A stretch of DNA of 11,333 nt from JACJWR01 sp964627505. GTDB taxonomy: Bacteria > Actinomycetota > Actinomycetes > S36-B12 > UBA10799. The translations under genes were made by a program, and so were the position numbers. Below are positions 1-6,837 of this stretch, one piece after another (positions within the stretch are counted from its first letter, which is position 1; each line of letters opens with the position of its first letter). The notes beneath the pieces are model-generated. The model made no database searches. It saw only the letters and a list, made by a program, of their open reading frames with translations, and was not told where the DNA came from. The stretch lies in NCBI GenBank assembly GCA_964627505.1, contig CAZVKB010000096.1, positions 1 to 11,333 on the forward strand, read 5' to 3'.

Positions 1-1
1 G

Positions 2-181
2 GATCCTGGCGTCCCGATCGTCGTGACCCTTGACACTGTCGACGGCGGCACCGAGTTATCGCTTACGCAGGCGCGCGGTGAGTTCACCGCTGAACAGGTG
101 CAAGCCACGATCGATGGCTACAACGCGTTCTACGACTCCCTGGAAAAGGTGGTCGCACGACTGCGGCCAACGGCGTCGTGA
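2..181 (+). CDS. 3' fragment, possible SRPBCC/AHSA1-type protein
   Basis: The window opens inside a reading frame that runs 59 codons to a TGA at 179-181; the start lies to the left. The visible residues give a beta-strand-like stretch (VPIVVTLDTVDGGTELSLTQ) followed by an amphipathic helix (VQATIDGYNAFYDSLEKVVARL). That order, with a GGTELxLTQ strand and a closing helix containing an aromatic-rich GYNAFYDSLEKV, resembles the C-terminal end of SRPBCC (START-like, AHSA1/END3) ligand-binding domains. This is a by-eye resemblance over a short piece, so family and function are tentative. Third codon positions are GC-rich, which supports real coding. About 0.6 kb without a convincing gene follows. 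Confidence 0.45.
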   Translation, partial: DPGVPIVVTLDTVDGGTELSLTQARGEFTAEQVQATIDGYNAFYDSLEKVVARLRPTAS

Positions 182-637
182 CGCACTCCTGATCATTCAT
201 GGCACCGTAGGGCGCAGGGGCAACTGTCTACGGCTGCACGGTTGACCGCCACGCCATCGACGACAATGCCGGCTACGAGTCACTGATAGGTCACTTCGTC
301 ACTGCGGGTCTTTGGCGTCACCCGGTGAGGCCTTCCGAATAGCGATCAACAAGTTGGCTCGCTGGACCACAGCGCTCGCCAGCGGGTGAGCCGGGTGCAG
401 CGCTAATCGCGAAACCCGTCGATCCTGTCCAGCGCTAAGCGAGCCACTACTTGCCCACGGTCGCCACAGAGCAGACCAATCGTTCGCCCGCCTGACGTCC
501 TAGTTGATGTCAAGGATCGTGCTGGATTCATAGGTTTTCGACCAAGTCTGGAACTGGTGTGGTGGCCGCAGATGAGCTCGATCGTCTGCTTCCATCTGAC
601 CAGCACCTTGATGGAAGCAGGAGCATTCCGCCGATTA

Positions 638-665
638 TGGACAGCGTCCTATTAAATGGTATGGT
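638..665 (+). promoter_or_regulatory. possible promoter for the lipoprotein gene
   Basis: TGGACA (638-643), a 16-bp spacer and TATGGT (660-665) resemble a housekeeping sigma promoter with 5/6 and 4/6 consensus matches. The surrounding stretch is more AT-rich than its flanks. It would leave a leader of about 140 nt containing the 17-bp tandem repeat. The match is weak enough to occur by chance. Confidence 0.25.
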
Positions 666-759
666 GGGACTGTGCAACAGCACTTCCCGGATTGGGAAGT
701 CTGGGAACGGCCGAAATGAAGTGCGAGTCGCCATCATCCTTGCGGTTTGCGTCGCTGGC

Positions 760-793
760 AAGGTGGCACAACGGTCAAGGTGGCACAACGGTC
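760..793 (+). repeat. two perfect 17-bp tandem repeats before the lipoprotein RBS
   Basis: AAGGTGGCACAACGGTC occurs at 760-776 and again, with no gap, at 777-793. The second copy runs directly into the ribosome binding site (AAAAGGAGAG, 794-803). The placement suggests an operator-like or leader element for the lipoprotein gene, or simply a slippage duplication. Confidence 0.8.
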
Positions 794-808
794 AAAAGGA
801 GAGAGCAA

Positions 809-1432
809 GTGATTTGGAGAGCAGTTTCAATCAGTTTGCTAGTTGGATCCGTGCTTGCACTAACGGCCTGTTCAGCTCAGAGCACGTCAACAAGTACGGC
901 GAGTGAGAGTCCAGTGCGGCTTGCCGAGGAGCCTGCCCCCGACGCAACGCCAACCTATGCTGCTGGGCCCAGTCTCGAGATGCAGGTAAAGAACGACACC
1001 AATCAACTCTGGAACCCCGTTTACCCATACTCAAACAGTGTGTGGAGTGGGCCGGATGAATTGGCCGCAGGGGCAACTTGGACGGGGCAATCCCAATATG
1101 ACGGGACAGTCTCAAAGTGGAACGACGTGAAGGTTGGTTACAAACTGAGCCTGTACCAGTGGAGAAACCAACTCGTGAGTCTGTCCGTTCAAAACAAGTT
1201 GAACTCATCTCCTGTGATTTCTGTGTGCACGCTCACGACGCAGGAGCAAGAGATTTACTGTGACACTGCCTACCCGGAAGAATCGCGCAGTCTGTATGCC
1301 AGGACGTCAGTAAATGGGGAAAAACTACTGACGGTTGGCTTTTCCTCGACTCTGTCATCAGATTGGCGCGTGGTGACTTTGACGGTCACCTGTCCGGATG
1401 GAGGAACTTGTCCGGCATGGACGATCTCCTGA
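809..1432 (+). CDS. secreted lipoprotein of unknown function
   Basis: A 207-aa protein with a typical lipoprotein signal peptide: a short charged start (MIWR), a hydrophobic core (SISLLVGSVLAL) and the lipobox LTAC, with Cys21 as the lipidated residue. A Ser/Thr-rich linker follows, typical of actinobacterial lipoproteins. GTG at 809 is chosen because it sits 7 nt after a strong GGAG Shine-Dalgarno site (798-801) and puts the signal peptide at the N-terminus; a longer in-frame start at 656 would bury it. The mature part looks beta-rich, with many Trp, Tyr, Ser and Thr residues. Four Cys lie in its C-terminal half (CTLTTQEQEIYC near 146-157 and CPDGGTC near 197-203), which would suit two disulphides outside the membrane. 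I do not recognise the family. It appears to be a single-gene unit. Confidence 0.8.
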   Translation: MIWRAVSISLLVGSVLALTACSAQSTSTSTASESPVRLAEEPAPDATPTYAAGPSLEMQVKNDTNQLWNPVYPYSNSVWSGPDELAAGATWTGQSQYDGTVSKWNDVKVGYKLSLYQWRNQLVSLSVQNKLNSSPVISVCTLTTQEQEIYCDTAYPEESRSLYARTSVNGEKLLTVGFSSTLSSDWRVVTLTVTCPDGGTCPAWTIS

Positions 1433-1470
1433 TCAGGAATTGACCATGAGCAACCTCAAAATCAATTCGG

Positions 1471-1500
1471 CCCGGGCAGGCAACTAGGCACATGCCCGGG
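1471..1500 (+). terminator. possible hairpin terminator after the lipoprotein gene
   Basis: Perfect 8-bp arms CCCGGGCA (1471-1478) and TGCCCGGG (1493-1500) enclose a 14-nt loop, 38 bp after the lipoprotein stop. No T-run follows, as is common for GC-rich actinobacterial terminators, so activity is uncertain. Confidence 0.45.
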
Positions 1501-1600
1501 GCAGGAGTTGATCTGTCCGCGAGAACCGAAGTAGCCGATGGACAGCTCACCTGACACCCAACGGGTTGCCGCAGCGCCGCAGTGCCGGTTGACTGACCCC

Positions 1601-1897
1601 ATGACACTTGTGACCGCCGACGAACTCGCCGCAGCACTCGACAACCTGCCCGGCTGGGGCGGCTCAACCACTGCGATTCAGCGGGAATTCGTTGCTCCGG
1701 ATTTCCCCACTGGTATCCAACTAGTGGTCCAGGCCGCGCAGGAGGCCGAGGAACTCGACCACCACCCTGACATTGATATCCGCTGGATCCGCGTCCTATT
1801 CGTGCTGAGCACACACTCCGCCGGCGGCGTGACCGACTTGGATATCTCACTCGCCCGACGCATCAACGAGCGCGCCAGGGCGCTGGGGTGCGACTAG
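1601..1897 (+). CDS. 4a-hydroxytetrahydrobiopterin (pterin carbinolamine) dehydratase
   Basis: A 98-aa protein matching the PCD/DCoH family in length and motif. DHHPD lies at residues 53-57 and the THSAGGVTDLD signature at 71-81, with His54, His55 and His72 in the places of the catalytic histidines. The N-terminal LAAALDNLPGW helix-turn is also typical. The enzyme dehydrates 4a-hydroxy-tetrahydropterin after aromatic amino acid hydroxylation; in bacteria lacking that pathway homologues have been linked to molybdopterin metabolism. No hydroxylase gene is visible nearby. ATG at 1601 gives the normal family length, although no clear Shine-Dalgarno site precedes it; an upstream in-frame ATG at 1538 would add 21 residues with no family resemblance. 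The gene converges on the minus-strand HExxH gene. Confidence 0.9.
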   Translation: MTLVTADELAAALDNLPGWGGSTTAIQREFVAPDFPTGIQLVVQAAQEAEELDHHPDIDIRWIRVLFVLSTHSAGGVTDLDISLARRINERARALGCD

Positions 1898-1971
1898 TAC
1901 CGCAGGGAAGATGTGCAGTTCTGCCTTGAGTAAGGATGTCGCGGCCAACACCCCCGCCCCAAGCGGCCCTG

Positions 1972-2619
1972 TCACCCCCAGCGGAAGCCTGCAACCCGCA
2001 AATCCCACTGGCCGCCGGGAGCGCACGCCGTTGTGTTGCGGTACGTCTCAGACATGCGCGGATACACCTCGCGCAAGTACCGCAAGGCCCACTCCTGCCC
2101 CGCTTCTGCGCCGTATCCCAACCGCACGGCCACCTCCGGCGTGTGTTGAATCGCGTAGCAATCCGCCTCAGCCTCCGTGATCACCCCCGCCACATGCTCA
2201 GCCTCATGCACCAGCACGTGCACTGCCGCCACTTGATCCACGCTGGCCGCCGTCACCTGCCGCGGCAGCCGAGCGAGGTCGTTGCACACATCCCGATCCA
2301 AATGCGCCACCGTGTCGATCCGCCCATCGGCGGTGTACACCACATGCCCGGAATAGTTGTCCAAATCCAACAGCGCCTCGGTGAACCGTTGGCACCGCAC
2401 CACTGCTTCTGCTGCGATCGGCGCCACCGCCTTGGTGTAGCGCGACTCGTTGCGCTGCCAGGCAAACTCCTGATATGCCACATACACAACCGGCGTCAGC
2501 CCCACCACCGCCACCACCGCCACGACCTTCGGCGACACGTCCGCCTGCGCCACCCACCACACCGCCCACACCACCACCCCGGCGAGCAGGATGAGCCCGT
2601 ACAGGCGCCAGGCAATCAC
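1972..2619 (-). CDS. membrane-anchored protein with HExxH putative zinc protease domain
   Basis: A 215-aa protein. Two hydrophobic segments (about residues 8-25 and 31-49) anchor it. The rest (about 50-215) is probably outside the membrane and has four Cys (76, 112, 154, 199), enough for two disulphides. The core is VLVHEAEHVAG (HExxH at 138-142) followed by TEAEADCYAIQ, giving a Glu/Asp-rich helix that could supply the third zinc ligand (Glu149 or Glu151), as in gluzincins. This suggests a metallopeptidase, but the substrate is unknown and the family name is not clear to me. The GTG start at 2619 is 13 bp after the stop of the dehydrogenase gene, so the two genes are probably cotranscribed. 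No strong ribosome binding site is seen. Confidence 0.7.
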   Translation of the reverse strand: MIAWRLYGLILLAGVVVWAVWWVAQADVSPKVVAVVAVVGLTPVVYVAYQEFAWQRNESRYTKAVAPIAAEAVVRCQRFTEALLDLDNYSGHVVYTADGRIDTVAHLDRDVCNDLARLPRQVTAASVDQVAAVHVLVHEAEHVAGVITEAEADCYAIQHTPEVAVRLGYGAEAGQEWALRYLREVYPRMSETYRNTTACAPGGQWDLRVAGFRWG

Positions 2620-2632
2620 GGCTACGTGTCCA

Positions 2633-3775
2633 TCACAGCAAAGCGTGAGGAAACGCCGCCGCCCGCCCCTGAAACGACAGAATCCGCGGATTCTGCACCA
2701 TGCCAGCCCGAATTTCGATCGCCCGGGAGATCGTCACATCGGCCTGCCACGCATCCGGCCCAGCCATCACAATCGGCACATACGGCAGCAGCGCCTCACT
2801 AATCACCCACGTCGAACTGTTCCATAGAAACGATGGGCTGTGATCGACCGCGTAGTACGTCACCCTGTCGCCCACCGTCACCACCGGGTGCGCGAACGTC
2901 GTCGAACGCGCAAAGTCGAAAGCCATCCCCGTGTCGCACGAAACATCCACAATCAAACTGCCCGGCGCGAACATCGCCAGTTCTTCACCGCTGACGAACA
3001 TCATTGGACTGTCGGTGTCCTGCAGCACGCAATTGACGATCACGTCGTGCTTGGCCAAGAACGTTGCAGCCGCCACATCGCCGTCCTGTGTGCGTACTCT
3101 GACAACGCCCGGCTGGACGTCCATCGAGTACACGCGAGTGACGGGCGCAGACCCCAGGGCGGTGGCCGCCACATCGGCGTCGGCCGTGGCCAACACGGTG
3201 ATGTCATGCACCCCCAGCGCGGATAACGCCTCCACCGCGCCGCGCGCAGTGTTGCCGAAGCCGAGCACCACGGCTGACAGCGCGCGTCCATAACGACCCG
3301 TACTTCCCGTCAGCGTCAGTGCGTGCAGTACCGACGCGTACCCGGCGATCTCGTTATTGAGATAGAAGACATGCGAAGAGAACTCACCGCGCGCGGTCCA
3401 ATGGTTCATCGCCTCCCAGGCGATGAGAGTCAGCCCCTTGTCGATGGCCACCTGCGTGAACGCCGGATCCTGCACCACATGCGGCCACCCCCACAACACA
3501 TGGCCATCGCGCAAGTCCGTCAGATCCGCCAGCACCGGCTTGGGCAGCAGCACAATGTCGCTAGCCGCCAACACCTCCGCGCGCGGCGACACCGCCCCTA
3601 CCAGCGCGGCTAGTTGCGCATCAGTGGCCCCAAACCGGGCACCATAGCCCGATTCGACCGTGATCTGAGCACGTAGTGCCGCCGGAATTCGCGAAAAGTG
3701 ATCGGGATGAATGGGCAGACGAAACTCGTCGGTCTTGCGGGAATCGGCCAGAACGCCAAGGGTGAGGGAAGCCAT
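2633..3775 (-). CDS. N5-(carboxyethyl)ornithine synthase-like NAD(P)-dependent dehydrogenase
   Basis: A 380-aa member of the alanine dehydrogenase/PNT superfamily, closest by eye to lactococcal N5-(carboxyethyl)ornithine synthase, which reductively condenses pyruvate with the side-chain amine of ornithine or lysine. Landmarks are LLPKP (76-80, Lys79 in the position of the substrate-binding Lys), LWGWPHVVQD (94-103, His99 in the position of the catalytic His), a conserved IAWEAM segment (118-123), HVFYLNNEIAG (135-145) and the nucleotide-binding loop GFGNTARG (172-179). VIVNCVLQDTD, DVSCDTG and YYAVDHSPSFLW follow in family order. The protein is longer than the roughly 313-aa lactococcal enzyme, mainly at the C-terminus. 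ATG at 3775 is chosen because family similarity begins at once (SLTLGVLADSRKTDEFRLPIH). The true substrate could differ. It is likely cotranscribed with the HExxH gene downstream. Confidence 0.75.
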   Translation of the reverse strand: MASLTLGVLADSRKTDEFRLPIHPDHFSRIPAALRAQITVESGYGARFGATDAQLAALVGAVSPRAEVLAASDIVLLPKPVLADLTDLRDGHVLWGWPHVVQDPAFTQVAIDKGLTLIAWEAMNHWTARGEFSSHVFYLNNEIAGYASVLHALTLTGSTGRYGRALSAVVLGFGNTARGAVEALSALGVHDITVLATADADVAATALGSAPVTRVYSMDVQPGVVRVRTQDGDVAAATFLAKHDVIVNCVLQDTDSPMMFVSGEELAMFAPGSLIVDVSCDTGMAFDFARSTTFAHPVVTVGDRVTYYAVDHSPSFLWNSSTWVISEALLPYVPIVMAGPDAWQADVTISRAIEIRAGMVQNPRILSFQGRAAAFPHALL

Positions 3776-3940
3776 GGCCTGACAATGCCACAAACGTCCG
3801 ACACATCGCGCCACTCCGGGCACCTCGACCACGCGTGACCCTCACCACCCGCACTCGCGCCCAATTCCGCGCATCCCCGTCCGCGTGTAGCATCGAACAA
3901 ATAGCTTCGCGAAGACGCGCGAAGCGGAAGGAAGCGACTA
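3776..3940. promoter_or_regulatory. divergent intergenic region, dehydrogenase and cyclase operons
   Basis: These 165 bp must hold the promoters of both flanking operons. For the plus-strand operon, TTCCGC (3865-3870), 17 bp and TAGCAT (3888-3893) is the best candidate, with the -10 better than the -35. Downstream, GCTTCG (about 3904-3909) and CGAAGC (about 3920-3925) form an inverted repeat overlapping the palindrome TTCGCGAA, a possible operator in the leader. The Shine-Dalgarno-like AAGGAAG (about 3928-3934) sits just before the GTG at 3941. Confidence 0.4.
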
Positions 3941-4828
3941 GTGGCTGGCTCCGATACATCAACCGACAACACATCGGCGGATGCTGCAGCCACGGCCCCA
4001 TCCGATACCGCGGCGCTGCGCGCGGCCTACAGCGCCACCCGCGCCCTGCTCAAAACCACCGATCCGCAGGCCGCCCAAGCCATCATCGACCGCCTCTGCC
4101 ACGCCCTTGGCGCGAGCATCGTGCCCGCCGACGCCGATCACGGTGAAGCCCTGCCCATCAACGTCACGATTGATGACGGAGACCCGCGCCTGCTTTCCAC
4201 CAACGATCCGGATGTGCGCCGTCACATTTCCCGCTACCTGATCCCCGCGCTTGCCGACGCCCGAGCAGTCGCCCATCGCAAGCAGAGCGAAGAACTGCTC
4301 ACCAAGGACGCCACGCGTGACCCGCTGACCAGACTGTGGAATCGCCGTTCACTGGAACTTGCCTTGCACCGCATGGAGGCCGGGGACTGCGTAGCTCTAC
4401 TCGATCTCGACCATTTCAAGCACGTCAACGACACCTACGGTCACAGCGCAGGCGACGAAGTGCTCAGCACGTTCGCCGCTTTTTTGCGCCGCCGTCTGCG
4501 CAACCTCGACATTTTGGGTCGCCTTGGCGGCGAAGAGTTCGTCATCATCTACCCCGAAACCACACTGCCCGAAGCCCACGAGCAGCTCTGTCGGATGCGA
4601 CAAGAGTGGGAACACCAGGCGCCGTATGGCACAACTTTCAGCGCCGGCCTGGCCGCCGCCGAAACCGTTCTAACGAATGCCGCCGGCGCGGAACCAGCCA
4701 GCGCCACCACCGCCGGTCCCGCCGCCTTGGCCCGCGCTGATGCGCTCATGTACCGAGCGAAGTCCGGCGGCCGCAACTTAGTCTGGTGCGAAGGTTCCGA
4801 CCTGACCTGCGGAGGTGAGCAACTTTGA
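3941..4828 (+). CDS. diguanylate cyclase (GGDEF domain)
   Basis: A 295-aa soluble protein. Residues about 25-110 form an unrecognised, mostly helical N-terminal region that may be a partner or sensor domain. A short helical linker (about 107-123) leads to a complete GGDEF domain: DPLTRLWNRR (127-136), LLDLDHFKHVND (153-164), GHSAGDEVL (167-175) and the active site GGEEF (196-200). An RxxD inhibitory site (R187-D190) lies exactly five residues before GGEEF, so both c-di-GMP synthesis and product inhibition are expected. The GTG start follows a purine-rich Shine-Dalgarno site. No transmembrane segment is seen. The stop overlaps the start of the B12-binding gene (TTGA), implying cotranslation and that the B12 protein may control this cyclase. 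Confidence 0.9.
   Translation: MAGSDTSTDNTSADAAATAPSDTAALRAAYSATRALLKTTDPQAAQAIIDRLCHALGASIVPADADHGEALPINVTIDDGDPRLLSTNDPDVRRHISRYLIPALADARAVAHRKQSEELLTKDATRDPLTRLWNRRSLELALHRMEAGDCVALLDLDHFKHVNDTYGHSAGDEVLSTFAAFLRRRLRNLDILGRLGGEEFVIIYPETTLPEAHEQLCRMRQEWEHQAPYGTTFSAGLAAAETVLTNAAGAEPASATTAGPAALARADALMYRAKSGGRNLVWCEGSDLTCGGEQL
4811..4827 (+). promoter_or_regulatory. ribosome binding site that sets a TTG start
   Basis: GGAGG (4811-4815) lies 9 nt before TTG (4825-4827). The TTG overlaps the cyclase stop as TTGA. This pairing supports TTG as the start of the cobalamin protein and indicates translational coupling. Confidence 0.75.
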
Positions 4829-5898
4829 GTACCACAACAACCCAACCCCACGACATTGCCGCAACCCTTGAAGCTTACCTAGCCGCCACGGTCGTCGGGG
4901 ACCGCCAAACCGCAGTCGGCGTCGCACTCGCAGCGCTCGCGGCAGGCGAACCACCCGAATCGGTGATCACGCACGTCTTGGCCGCAGCCCAGGCGCGGAT
5001 CGGGGAGGGCTGGGCCAGCGGTGAGTGGAGCGTGGCCCAGGAACACCGTGCTTCTGCCATCACTGAGGCCGCGCTACAAGCGGTCTCCGATACGGCCATG
5101 CGCACGCCGGGGGCCGTCAGGGAAGGTGCCACCGGGCAAGCGGTTGTGGCATGTAGCGAGGGTGAGTGGCACGTGCTCCCTGGCCGCATGGCGTCGGAAA
5201 TCTTGCGCCTACGCGGCTGCGAAGTCTCCTTCATCGGACCCTCGATTCCCGCGGACATGCTGGTGGAGATGTTCGAGTTCGATCCACCGGCCGCAGTCGC
5301 CGTCACCTGCTCGATGCCGCTGTCGCTGATGGGCTCGTGGGCCACCACCAGCGCCTTGCGCGAACTCGGCATGACAGTGATCTGCGGCGGCCGCGGTTTC
5401 GGACCCGACGGCCGCTGGGCGCACGCGGTGGGCGCGGACCTATGGTGCCCCACGTTTGAAGATGGCGCAGATGCGCTGATCGAGGCGCTCGACCAGCCAC
5501 GGCCCGCACCACGCGAACCTGTGGGCGACGCCGACACCGTGTCCGAGATGCATGCGATTCGCCGGGACGGCCCCACCTTGGTGGAATCGGCGATGTCTAT
5601 CTCGCTGGCCGCCTGGCCGTGGCTGCGCGATTCCGGCGACACGGTCCGAGCCACCCGAGCCGATCTGCAGTCCACGTTGCAGACGGCAGGATCAGCCATG
5701 CTGGCCGACGACCCAACTCTGCTCGACGACTACGTGCAGTGGTTTGAATCAGTGCTGGCCGCGCGCGACTTGCCGGTGGAATTTGTGAGCACGGCATTCG
5801 ACCTCCTGCTCGAGGTCGCGCCGACGCACCTACCCAAACTGCGCGCCATGCTGGATCACGGGCTGGCCACCTGCTCAAAACCGCCGATGGCCCGCTGA
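4825..5898 (+). CDS. cobalamin-binding protein with CarH/LitR-type light-sensor motif
   Basis: A 357-aa protein. Residues about 10-95 form the helical B12-binding-2 (cap) domain; about 103-230 form the Rossmann-like B12-binding domain (VVACSEGEWHVLPGRMASEILRLRG region, then AVAVTCSMPL and VICGGRGF). The cap contains W63-x9-E73-H74, the W-x9-EH signature of adenosylcobalamin light sensors of the CarH/LitR class, and the Rossmann domain has E114-x-H116, matching the (E/D)xH that provides the lower cobalt ligand. The residue after W63 is Ala, whereas Thermus CarH has His132 there, so the light-state adduct may differ. About 100 C-terminal residues form an unrecognised helical domain. There is no MerR DNA-binding domain, so output is probably through protein contact, most simply with the overlapping cyclase. 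Expected role: light- or B12-dependent control of c-di-GMP (inference). Confidence 0.82.
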   Translation: MSTTTTQPHDIAATLEAYLAATVVGDRQTAVGVALAALAAGEPPESVITHVLAAAQARIGEGWASGEWSVAQEHRASAITEAALQAVSDTAMRTPGAVREGATGQAVVACSEGEWHVLPGRMASEILRLRGCEVSFIGPSIPADMLVEMFEFDPPAAVAVTCSMPLSLMGSWATTSALRELGMTVICGGRGFGPDGRWAHAVGADLWCPTFEDGADALIEALDQPRPAPREPVGDADTVSEMHAIRRDGPTLVESAMSISLAAWPWLRDSGDTVRATRADLQSTLQTAGSAMLADDPTLLDDYVQWFESVLAARDLPVEFVSTAFDLLLEVAPTHLPKLRAMLDHGLATCSKPPMAR

Positions 5899-5940
5899 GG
5901 CTGCCACCGCGTCCTTGCCGAACACCCCGCGCCGCGCCGC

Positions 5941-6837
5941 CTACGCGGCCAGGTCGCGGCGGTTGAACATCACCACGCCCACCGCGGTGAGCACCAGGCT
6001 CACGGCCAGCGGCACGCCGGTGTCCAACCAGCCGGGGGCATTGGTCAGCGGCTGCGCGTCGATCAACCAGTACCAGGGCGAGATCTCGCGCATCCAGTTC
6101 AGCGAGTCCGCCGCAGACGCCACAAGCTGCAGAGTGAATCCGAGGACCACGACTACTGCCGCCGCCGTGATCGCCCACGCCCGCCGCCCGGTAGCCGCTC
6201 CCACCGCGAACGCGATGCTGGCGTGCAGCATCACCATCGCATACATCGCCACCCCGGCCGACCACATCGCCCACCACGGCAACCCGTCATCAAGCCCGAA
6301 GGGAATCGCCACCAGCTGCAGCGCGGCAGTGGAAATCACGGTCACGACGGCCACGATCAGCCACAGTCCCGACACGCGCCCGGTGGCCGCCACCACGCGG
6401 CGCACCGGATTAGCCAGCAGCAGTTCCAACGTGCCCTCAGCCTCCGCGCCCGCTATCGTCCACGCGGCTACCGCAATCCCCAACACGAGCAGCACCACCG
6501 GAAACATGTTGGAGTACAACTGGCTCATGAGGTACCCGGACGGACTGGAGATGGAGTCGCTGGCCAGGCCGAACGCATCCCGCATCCCCTCCGGCAGCGT
6601 TTCGGCGTAGGCGTCGAGTTCCTCACCGGTGGATTTGATGCTTGGGTACACCGCCGCCATCAGCAGCATCAGTAGCGCCAGGCCGATGGAGTACCCGTAC
6701 ACCGACCGTCGACGTTCGCCGAACGTCTGCCGGAACACTTCCACGCACGCGGCCCACGTTGACGCCGGACGTGCGACCCGCGGCCCAGGTTGGGATGCCG
6801 CCGGCAGCGCTGCATCCGGGGGAGTCACCGTTGTCAT
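5941..6837 (-). CDS. ABC-2 type transporter permease
   Basis: A 298-aa membrane protein with about six hydrophobic segments: near residues 47-64, 109-131, 155-178, 188-210, 216-236 and 270-290. A soluble N-terminal tail of about 40 residues rich in Pro and Ala precedes the first. A long loop (about 66-105) separates segments 1 and 2, as in ABC-2 exporters. AEGTLELLLANPVRR (about 133-147) matches the cytoplasmic coupling motif EGTLELLLatPvsR of this family. The ATG overlaps the stop of the upstream ATPase as ATGA, so the two are translationally coupled and should form one exporter. The substrate cannot be read from the sequence; drug, antibiotic or lipid export is usual for relatives. It converges on the cobalamin gene with a 42-bp gap and no clear terminator. 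Confidence 0.88.
   Translation of the reverse strand: MTTVTPPDAALPAASQPGPRVARPASTWAACVEVFRQTFGERRRSVYGYSIGLALLMLLMAAVYPSIKSTGEELDAYAETLPEGMRDAFGLASDSISSPSGYLMSQLYSNMFPVVLLVLGIAVAAWTIAGAEAEGTLELLLANPVRRVVAATGRVSGLWLIVAVVTVISTAALQLVAIPFGLDDGLPWWAMWSAGVAMYAMVMLHASIAFAVGAATGRRAWAITAAAVVVVLGFTLQLVASAADSLNWMREISPWYWLIDAQPLTNAPGWLDTGVPLAVSLVLTAVGVVMFNRRDLAA

Larger units (their letters stand above)
182..808. other. gene-poor region upstream of the lipoprotein
   Basis: No reading frame here has both a plausible start and actinobacterial codon bias; the short ORFs on both strands look like chance. An imperfect inverted repeat (about 356-391, GGCTCGCTGG against CCAGCGGGTGAGCC) could be a weak hairpin ending transcription of the preceding gene. 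The hexamer AGCGCT recurs near 370, 397 and 431. Towards the right end are a possible promoter (638-665) and a 17-bp tandem repeat (760-793), both probably belonging to the lipoprotein gene. Confidence 0.5.

Noticed and set aside
403..606. A 67-aa minus-strand ORF in the gene-poor region
   Set aside because: It has no recognisable motif, no ribosome binding site and no codon bias; it may be decayed sequence but cannot be supported as a gene.
656..808. An upstream ATG start for the lipoprotein
   Set aside because: It would put 51 residues before the signal peptide, whereas GTG 809 has a strong ribosome binding site and a proper lipoprotein signal.
1936..2802. A 288-aa plus-strand ORF opposite the HExxH gene
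   Set aside because: It is His/Pro/Arg-rich antisense shadow; the minus-strand frame has clear membrane segments, HExxH and normal composition.
4875..5699. A 274-aa minus-strand ORF opposite the B12-binding gene
   Set aside because: It is low-complexity Ser/Ala/Pro shadow of a gene with full domain motifs on the plus strand.
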